Below, piece after piece: positions 58,724-64,000 of a stretch of 64,000 bases of DNA. Origin of the DNA: an uncultured Ruminococcus sp. (lineage in GTDB: Bacteria; Bacillota; Clostridia; Oscillospirales; Ruminococcaceae); the NCBI GenBank assembly GCA_937926145.1, contig CALANW010000011.1, forward strand, positions 15,255 through 79,254, written 5' to 3'. The notes under the pieces were generated by a model. The model was not told the origin of the DNA and did not search any database. It saw nothing but the letters and a program-made list of their open reading frames with translations. The position numbers and the translations under genes were made by a program. Within the stretch, counting starts at the first letter, position 1; the number at the start of each line of letters is the position of its first letter.

Positions 58724-58917
58724 GCGGGGAAGCCCCGCGGCAAATTCGCGCTGCGTTCCGCTTCGCTGCACTCGTTTTTAGAGAAAATAGGATTATGTTC
58801 GCGAATAGAGTTTGTTCGGCACTGCGAAGCCAAGCAGCTGGTCGAGCTGAGCACAGCTCGTCAGGTGTCCAGAGGGCGGAAGCCCTTGGTCGCTCTCCGC
58901 AGAGAGCGAATCTCTAA
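58724..58917. repeat. Family C repeat after the DUF1385 gene (C3)
   Basis: Hairpin GCGGGGAAGCCCCGC (58724-58738) begins 1 base after the stop, followed by GGCAAATTCGCG and later TTCGCGAATAGAGTTTGTT, as in C1. Compared with C1 (GTGGGG/CCCCAC) the second pair has changed on both sides. Further GC-rich palindromes (AGCTCG.., CTCTCCGCAGAGAG) follow. Confidence 0.7.
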
Positions 58918-58968
58918 ACTAACAGCATAAAATTTGCCGCAATAGTGTAAATCAGTAACAGCTAAAAA

Positions 58969-59114
58969 GGCGCAATTCACATAAATAATGGAGAACGAAA
59001 TATGATAACCAAATTCCGTAAAGCCAAATTCGTGAATTGCGCTATTCTGTTTTCCCAAAACAACCTATCCTTGAAGCAAAGATACACGAACAAAGTGAGT
59101 GGGACTTTGCTTCA
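58969..59114. repeat. Two nested-type inverted repeats in the DUF1385-prmC gap
   Basis: GCGCAATTCAC (58970-58980) faces GTGAATTGCGC (59032-59042), and TTGAAGCAAAG (59071-59081) faces CTTTGCTTCAA (~59105-59115). No gene. They do not match families A-C well. Confidence 0.5.
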
Positions 59115-59148
59115 ACGTCGTATGAACAGCTATGTAATATGTCGGTAA

Positions 59149-59246
59149 TACTAAACATCAATAAAATACAGGGAAAATCTGCGATGAAATCACATATATC
59201 CAAGATTGTCGGCTTGATTTTTTCAAATTTTAAATGGTATTTAGGA
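59149..59246. mobile_element. Decayed family B MITE-like element (B6)
   Basis: 98 bp from TACTAAACATCAATAAAA to ATTTTAAATGGTATTTAGGA, with the internal GATTTTTT and CATATATCC core landmarks of B4/B5. Flanked by TAA on both sides. Ends are more diverged than in B4. Confidence 0.6.
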
Positions 59247-59361
59247 TAAAAACAACAATTTTCCGTAGGGGCGGATTCCATATCTGCCCGTTTTAGCACG
59301 ACCTAAGCAACATTCTTTTCCACAACATTTTTGCAATAAACCAAGAAAGGACTTCTCCAAT

Positions 59362-60246
59362 ATGACCAACGAAGAATTATATGATTATATCCGAAGCAGT
59401 CTGAAAAACGCAGGTATAGACGACCCCGTTTTCGAGAGCAGGTGCATCATCGAGGATATTATGGGGCTTGACCGCTTGCAGCTTGCGATGAACGGCACGA
59501 AAGATGCTGATGAAGCTAAGATGGCAAAGGCACTTGAACTGCTTGAAAAGCGATTGAAAGGCGAGCCGCTCCAGTATCTTTTCGGCGAATGGGAGTTCTT
59601 CGGTCTGCCGTTCAAAGTAGGAAAGGGAGTGCTTATCCCCCGTCCCGACACGGAAACGCTCGTTGAAGCGGTGCTCGATCATTTTATGAAGCTTGGAAAG
59701 CTTGACCCCGAAATAATCGATCTTTGCAGCGGAAGCGGCTGTATTGCGGTTGCGATACAGAAAAATCTTCCGCAGTCGAGGGTCACGGCGGTGGAGCTTT
59801 CGTCCGAGGCGTTCCCTTATCTCACGGAGAATATCCGCAGGAACAGCGTTGATGTAAAGACGATGAAAGGCGACGTGCTGAACGGCGATCTGCTTAGAAA
59901 CTTCACCGACCCTGAGGACATCGGCGAATTCCGCAAGCTTGACTGCATCGTTTCAAACCCTCCATACCTCACAGAAAAGGAAATGGGTGAGCTTTCGCCC
60001 GAGGTGAAGTGCGAACCCGAATCGGCGCTTTACGGCGGCACGGACGGATTGAAATTCTACCGCGTTATCGCGGGTCTTTGGAAAGAGATACTCAAAGAGG
60101 GCGGTCTGCTTGCGTTCGAGATAGGCTATGAGCAGGGCGAAGCGGTTTCGGATATCCTCAAAAAGAGCGGCTACACCGACATAAAGGTGATGAAAGACCT
60201 CGGCGGTAATGACAGAGTTGTAATGGGAATAAATATCATACGATAA
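59362..60246 (+). CDS. prmC: Release factor glutamine methyltransferase
   Basis: 294 aa. N-terminal helical domain (~1-80), then a SAM-dependent methyltransferase with EIIDLCSGSGCIAVAIQK and the glutamine-binding SNPPYLTEKE. Methylates the GGQ motif of RF1/RF2. AAAGGAC site before ATG. prfA, its common partner, is not next to it. Confidence 0.94.
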   Translation: MTNEELYDYIRSSLKNAGIDDPVFESRCIIEDIMGLDRLQLAMNGTKDADEAKMAKALELLEKRLKGEPLQYLFGEWEFFGLPFKVGKGVLIPRPDTETLVEAVLDHFMKLGKLDPEIIDLCSGSGCIAVAIQKNLPQSRVTAVELSSEAFPYLTENIRRNSVDVKTMKGDVLNGDLLRNFTDPEDIGEFRKLDCIVSNPPYLTEKEMGELSPEVKCEPESALYGGTDGLKFYRVIAGLWKEILKEGGLLAFEIGYEQGEAVSDILKKSGYTDIKVMKDLGGNDRVVMGINIIR

Positions 60247-60258
60247 TATGATCATTTA

Positions 60259-60358
60259 TACTAAATACCATTAAAAAACTATACAAAAAATCGAGCAAAA
60301 ACTCTGATATATGGTTTTTGCGCCGATTTTTTGTCTATAGTTTTATTGGTGTTTAGTA
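60259..60358. mobile_element. Family B MITE-like element (B4)
   Basis: 100 bp. TACTAAATACCATTAAAAAA...CTATACAAAAAATC at the left is inverted at the right (GATTTTTTGTCTATAGTTTT...GGTGTTTAGTA). Core hairpin GCAAAAAC / GTTTTTGC is followed by GCCGATTTTTTG, a terminator-like unit. Flanking TTA on both sides. It could terminate prmC transcription. Confidence 0.75.
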
Positions 60359-60450
60359 TTAGTATTAGTGCAGAAACTACAGATTTTTTAACATAAATGG
60401 AAGTATGTGGGGCGATTTTCCGACAAAAGGCTGAAAATTTAAACAAATTA

Positions 60451-60479
60451 TTGAATTTTATGAAATAGTATGTTATAAT
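60451..60479 (+). promoter_or_regulatory. Sigma-A promoter for the c-di-GMP cassette
   Basis: TTGAAT (60451-60456), 17-bp spacer, TATAAT (60474-60479), ~35 bp before the ATG. Confidence 0.75.
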
Positions 60480-60514
60480 AATTTTATAAAGCTTTATTTC
60501 GGAGGATTGGAAAT

Positions 60515-62164
60515 ATGTACGATCATACAGAAATTGGGGAAATAATCGAACAGATCGGTACGATGTTCGATATAGTAAAGATCGTTGACCCTGCAAACGG
60601 CACAGAAGTTGCTGTCGTGGACGGTGAGGTAAAGACAGTCGGAAGCTGTTTCGCTGCTATCGGAAAAAGCGCGAAATGTTTCAGCTGTCCCTGCGCCAAA
60701 ACTGTCGAGAACGGCAGGCATTATGAAAAATATGAAGCTTTCGGCAAAAATATCCGTCAGACGGCTGTTTATCCTGCAAAGCTGACCGACAAGTACGGAA
60801 ATGTTCACGATCTTGCGTTCGAGCTTATAAGCTTTATCCCGAGGGAGCATTTCGTGACTTCGATAAAAACTGATATGATGGTCGATCTGACTGTCGGCAT
60901 ACCGAACCTTTCGGGGTATCTTGAGTATGCGGCAAAGCTTTTGATGAGCGGCAGGATCGCCGATTATGATGCGATGTATTTCAACATACATAACTTCAAA
61001 TTCATCAATAACATCTTCTCATACACAGAGGGAAACGAGGTCATTTCCCAGTATGCGAACCGCCTTATCGCGGAACTGAAAGATGATGAGATGCTCGCCC
61101 GTCTTGGCGGTGACAACTTCGTTGTTTTTATCCGCAAAGAGAATGCGGACAACTTTATAAAGCTTCTCGAAAACACCGATATCAACATTGAAACATCGAG
61201 CGGCAATAAGCGTAAACTCAACTTTACGGCTAAGATCGGCGCGGCGCATCTTGACGGCATAAGGAATCCCGGCGAGGTGATGCACAGGGTTTCCGTTGCA
61301 TATCAGAGCATAAAGTCGAGAAAGGATATCCAGAGCATTTATTTCTGCGATGATCTTCTCGAAAGAGAGATGCAGATGCAGGAGATAATCCACGGCTTTG
61401 ACAAGGCGATAGCTAACCGTGAGTTCGTTGTTTATTATCAGCCTAAGGTCGAGATAAGCGAAAAGAAGCTTATCGGTGCGGAAGCGCTCGTCCGCTGGAA
61501 CAGACACGGTGAGATCGTCAACCCGATAAAATTTATCCCGACTCTTGAAAAAGAGGGTAAGGTCTGCGAGCTTGACTTTTATGTGCTTGAAGAAGTCTGC
61601 CGAATGTTAAAGGAACGTCAGGACAGCGGAAAAGAGCTTGTCTGCATTTCGAGCAACTTTTCAAGAAAGCATCTTGATGACCCGTATTTCGTGCAAAAGG
61701 TGACGGATATAGTTGATAAATACGGTGTTGGACACGAATTTATCGAGATAGAGCTTACGGAGAGCGAAGAATTCAGTGACTACGGCGCAATGTCCGTGTT
61801 TGTGGACGAGTTCCGCAGAAAAGGTTTCAAGACCTCGATAGACGATTTCGGAACGGGTTATTCTACGATGAAAATGCTTCAGCGCACCTCGCTCGATATC
61901 GTAAAGATAGACCGCTCGTTCATTCCGCTTTCGGAGAATTATCCCGAAAAGGAAAAGGCGCTCTATATCCTCCGTGATATGGTGAGAATGACGCGCGATC
62001 TCGGAATGAAGGTCATTGCAGAGGGCGTTGAGGACGATGTTCAGCTCGACTATCTGAAAGAAATGAACTGCGATTATGTTCAGGGTTATGTCTTCGACAA
62101 GCCGCTGCCCGAAAGTGAGTTTGAAAAGCGCGCCGATGCGCTTTATTATGACCGAGGTGAATGA
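60515..62164 (+). CDS. Degenerate-GGDEF/EAL c-di-GMP phosphodiesterase with Cys-rich sensor
   Basis: 549 aa, soluble. N-terminal sensor (~1-125) with GSCFAAIGKSAKCFSCPC, four Cys within 18 residues that could hold a metal or Fe-S cluster. GGDEF domain (~125-270) carries GGDNF, losing the catalytic Glu. EAL domain (~285-535) is complete: EALVRW, Asn in SSNFS, IELTES, DDFGTGYS, VKIDRSF, AEGVE, VQGYVF. Expected to hydrolyse c-di-GMP, with the GGDEF part regulatory. GGAGG before ATG; the next gene starts 3 bp after the stop. Confidence 0.9.
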   Translation: MYDHTEIGEIIEQIGTMFDIVKIVDPANGTEVAVVDGEVKTVGSCFAAIGKSAKCFSCPCAKTVENGRHYEKYEAFGKNIRQTAVYPAKLTDKYGNVHDLAFELISFIPREHFVTSIKTDMMVDLTVGIPNLSGYLEYAAKLLMSGRIADYDAMYFNIHNFKFINNIFSYTEGNEVISQYANRLIAELKDDEMLARLGGDNFVVFIRKENADNFIKLLENTDINIETSSGNKRKLNFTAKIGAAHLDGIRNPGEVMHRVSVAYQSIKSRKDIQSIYFCDDLLEREMQMQEIIHGFDKAIANREFVVYYQPKVEISEKKLIGAEALVRWNRHGEIVNPIKFIPTLEKEGKVCELDFYVLEEVCRMLKERQDSGKELVCISSNFSRKHLDDPYFVQKVTDIVDKYGVGHEFIEIELTESEEFSDYGAMSVFVDEFRRKGFKTSIDDFGTGYSTMKMLQRTSLDIVKIDRSFIPLSENYPEKEKALYILRDMVRMTRDLGMKVIAEGVEDDVQLDYLKEMNCDYVQGYVFDKPLPESEFEKRADALYYDRGE

Positions 62165-62167
62165 TAA

Positions 62168-63730
62168 ATGTATGAATGTAACTGCGGCATTATGATATTG
62201 TCGGGGAATAGTCTTATCGCAAAGGCGGCTGAGTCAGCGGAAAGTCTGGAGGACTGTACGTTCGATATATCATTCCCCGAAAGCATAGAAGCCGTTTATG
62301 ACGGCGCTGACACAGCTATTATCATTGACGCTTTTGACGCTGTAAATGCGAAGCTTTCACGCTTCCACGAAGCATACAAGGTGGTCGTTCTTCCCGAGGA
62401 TAATATGCAGGCTTACGAAGCAGTTATCGCGGAAGCCGATGCTGTTTGGACGGACACCTCCTGCGAAGCTCTTGCAAAGGCGAATTTCCTGCGCCTGCAG
62501 AAAGACTTAAAGCTTCGCTTTGATATGAGAAGAACGGAAACCTGCCTTACAACGGCGATAGACAGCATACCCGACCTTGTGTGGTTCAAGGACAACAAGG
62601 GCAGGCATCTTATCGTGAACGACGGCTTCTGCGCCGCGGTTGATAAAACCAAGGATATGATCTACAAGCGCGGTCATTACTATATATGGGATATGCCCGA
62701 AGAGGAGTACGAAAAGGGAGATTACGTCTGCCTTGAATCCGAGGATATAGTTATGAGGGCGCGCCAGACCATTCGCTTTGACGAAAAGGTCAAGACCAAA
62801 AAGGGAATGAGAATGTTCAGCACCTATAAAAGTCCCCTCATCGATCAGGACGGAACTATCTTCGGAACGTGCGGGATCGCACACGATGTTACCGACATCA
62901 GAAATATCAATATCGAGATCAGCTCCGTGCTGAAAAATATGCCTTTTTTGGTGATAATCGAGGGAAAGGATCACAAAACAGCGAGCGTGAACCTCAAATT
63001 CGCCGAGTATTTTCCCGAGTGCGGAAACGCTGTCGGAAAGACGCGTGATTACTGGCAGGACTGCGCCGAGAGCATGACAAAGCTTGATAACGGTATGACA
63101 AGGGTGGTCGTTCACACGGACGAGGGCAAAAAGATACTGCTTATGGACCAAAGGACCATAAGTGACTCCTTCGGCGAAGCTATAGGCGAGATCTTCGTCC
63201 TGCGTGACATAACTGCGGAGCAGACCATCAAGGAGCAGGCGGCAAAGCAGGAGAATACCGACCTGCTGACGGGAATTTTCAACCGCCGCGGACTGACTTC
63301 TCAGCTTGAAAAGCTCAAAAATGAGCATCAGCTTACCATGACGGTTATCGATATCGATGACTTCGGAAAATACAACGGCAGCCACGATAATGACATCGGA
63401 GATATCGTGCTAAGGCTGACCGCACAAAAGCTTTCCGAGATATATCCGACCGATATCATAGCGCGGACGGGCAGTGACGAGTTCGCGATAGTAAGCACCG
63501 AAGCGCTTTCCGACGATGAAGTAAAGGAAACCGCCGAGCGCGCAATGAACACGCTTGCATCGGCATATTCGTCCAAAGATTATACGAAAGGGCTTACCGT
63601 GAGTCTTGGCATCGCCGTTCAGCGCATCGGCGAAAACGAGGAGCAGGACACGGAGCTCCTTATGCAGAAGAGCAGCAAGGCTTTATACAGCGCAAAATGC
63701 TCGGGAAAAGCGAAATACTGTGTGTTCTAA
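62168..63730 (+). CDS. PAS-GGDEF diguanylate cyclase-like protein
   Basis: 520 aa, soluble. Residues ~1-120 resemble a receiver-like fold without a clear phospho-Asp; PAS domains at ~135-260 (DSIPDLVWFKDNKGRHL) and ~262-350; GGDEF domain (~360-520) with TDLLTGIFNRRG and signature GSDEF, one change from GGDEF. The inhibitory I-site RxxD is not visible. Probably makes c-di-GMP, opposed by the adjacent phosphodiesterase; activity with a Ser at that position is uncertain. GAGGTGAAT precedes the ATG. Confidence 0.87.
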   Translation: MYECNCGIMILSGNSLIAKAAESAESLEDCTFDISFPESIEAVYDGADTAIIIDAFDAVNAKLSRFHEAYKVVVLPEDNMQAYEAVIAEADAVWTDTSCEALAKANFLRLQKDLKLRFDMRRTETCLTTAIDSIPDLVWFKDNKGRHLIVNDGFCAAVDKTKDMIYKRGHYYIWDMPEEEYEKGDYVCLESEDIVMRARQTIRFDEKVKTKKGMRMFSTYKSPLIDQDGTIFGTCGIAHDVTDIRNINIEISSVLKNMPFLVIIEGKDHKTASVNLKFAEYFPECGNAVGKTRDYWQDCAESMTKLDNGMTRVVVHTDEGKKILLMDQRTISDSFGEAIGEIFVLRDITAEQTIKEQAAKQENTDLLTGIFNRRGLTSQLEKLKNEHQLTMTVIDIDDFGKYNGSHDNDIGDIVLRLTAQKLSEIYPTDIIARTGSDEFAIVSTEALSDDEVKETAERAMNTLASAYSSKDYTKGLTVSLGIAVQRIGENEEQDTELLMQKSSKALYSAKCSGKAKYCVF

Positions 63731-63880
63731 TGCTTAATGCGGAATTATTTATGTTCCGTTAGTTTGCAATGAAAATCGCAGGGGCGGATCTTATATCCGC
63801 CGCTTGCGTGTTTTAAACAGCAACCAAAACAGACCTGCTTTCATTGAAATCTTTGAAAACAGGTCTGTTCATTTATTTTA
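63728..63880. repeat. Family A repeat, interrupted by family B (A8)
   Basis: Heptad end AATGCGGAATTATTTATG after the stop, GGGGCGGATC...ATATCCGCC near 63781-63801, and the central hairpin 63828-63869 (AACAGACCTG / CAGGTCTGTT). The right half is missing where family B sequence begins. Confidence 0.7.
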
Positions 63881-63894
63881 TACTAAACACCAAT
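63881..63894. repeat. Family B end fragment adjoining B5
   Basis: TACTAAACACCAAT equals the inverted right terminus of B4. It sits 3 bp before element B5, so two family B insertions met here. Confidence 0.5.
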
Positions 63895-63897
63895 TTA

Positions 63898-63997
63898 TAC
63901 TAATTTTTAAACTGAAAGTGTACAAAAAATCAAGCAAAAGCTCGCATATATGGCTTTTGCGCCGATTTTTTGTCTACACTTTGATTAAAAATTAGTA
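63898..63997. mobile_element. Family B MITE-like element (B5)
   Basis: 100 bp. Left TACTAATTTTTAAACTGAAA...GTGTACAAAAAATC is inverted at the right (GATTTTTTGTCTACACTTTG...ATTAGTA). Core hairpin GCAAAAGC / GCTTTTGC then GCCGATTTTTTG. TTA flanks both ends. Confidence 0.78.
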
Positions 63998-64000
63998 TTA

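Noticed and set aside
58717..58917. 66-codon frame over the family C repeat
   Set aside because: Composition follows the GC-rich palindromes and no ribosome binding site is present.
59037..59249. 70-codon open frame in the DUF1385-prmC gap
   Set aside because: It lies across inverted repeats and decayed element B6, lacks a ribosome binding site and matches nothing.

Overview
The window looks like chromosome from an anaerobic Clostridia-class Firmicute, most like the Ruminococcus/Oscillospiraceae group. Pointers are the gene orders (ylxM-ffh-rpsP-khpA-rimM-trmD, cdaA-ybbR, ftsEX, a compact fab/acc operon), a full-length HPr with both His and Ser phosphosites, an S41 protease, many TTG/GTG starts with strong AGGAGG-type ribosome binding sites, and sigma-A promoters with 17-bp spacers. 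The species is an inference. I saw no rRNA, tRNA, CRISPR array, prophage or transposase gene.

Layout. 1-2.7 kb (minus): an incomplete acidic protein, a bactofilin and a polysaccharide deacetylase. 3-6 kb (minus): a TPR-like membrane protein, aroE and fabD. 6-15 kb (plus): fabH-fabG-fabF-accB-fabZ-accC, two zinc-ribbon membrane proteins, accD-accA, acpP. 15.3-18.4 kb: a 1010-aa membrane c-di-GMP phosphodiesterase-like protein with a long repeat-rich C-terminal domain that I read as a beta-helix. 18.6-22.8 kb: SRP and ribosome-maturation operon. 23-25 kb: HPr and a PucR/CdaR-type regulator. 25-35.5 kb: ftsE-ftsX-M23 hydrolase-S41 protease, a decarboxylase, c-di-AMP receptor darA, holB, ricT, an SPFH protein and what looks like the truncated start of a metal P-type ATPase. 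35.8-39 kb (minus): glgP and trmO. 39.4-43.5 kb: cdaA-ybbR and an FAD oxidoreductase. 43.9-48.7 kb: Rrf2 regulator, an anchored protein, hflX behind a leader-peptide attenuator, a YjfB-like protein and a soluble PocR chemoreceptor. 49-54 kb: PP2C phosphatase, a possible small RNA gene, a SpoIID-like protein, citrate synthase with a long structured leader and a membrane protein. 54.2-60.2 kb: lipoprotein, two-component system, DUF1385 protein and prmC. 60.5-63.7 kb: a two-gene c-di-GMP cassette.

The most distinctive non-coding content is three families of short palindromic elements. Family A has termini made of tandem heptads (AATGCGT / AATTCGG), GC-rich hairpin modules and a long central hairpin; one copy has perfect 36-bp terminal inverted repeats. 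Family B is about 100 bp, bounded by TACTAAT/ATTAGTA and flanked by TTA or TAA in several copies, with a terminator-like core. Family C is a GTGGGGAAGCCCCAC-type hairpin module starting at or just after a stop codon. Several genes end inside these repeats, and one family-B-like palindrome separates a Shine-Dalgarno sequence from its start codon.

Functionally the window is housekeeping (lipid synthesis, secretion, ribosome maturation, cell-wall hydrolysis, glycogen breakdown) laid over two cyclic-dinucleotide networks: c-di-AMP (cdaA, ybbR, darA) and c-di-GMP (three GGDEF/EAL proteins). The best candidates for undescribed biology are the EAL plus repeat-domain fusion, the hflX and citrate synthase leaders, the possible small RNA, the zinc-ribbon pair inside the acc operon, and the structured repeats.
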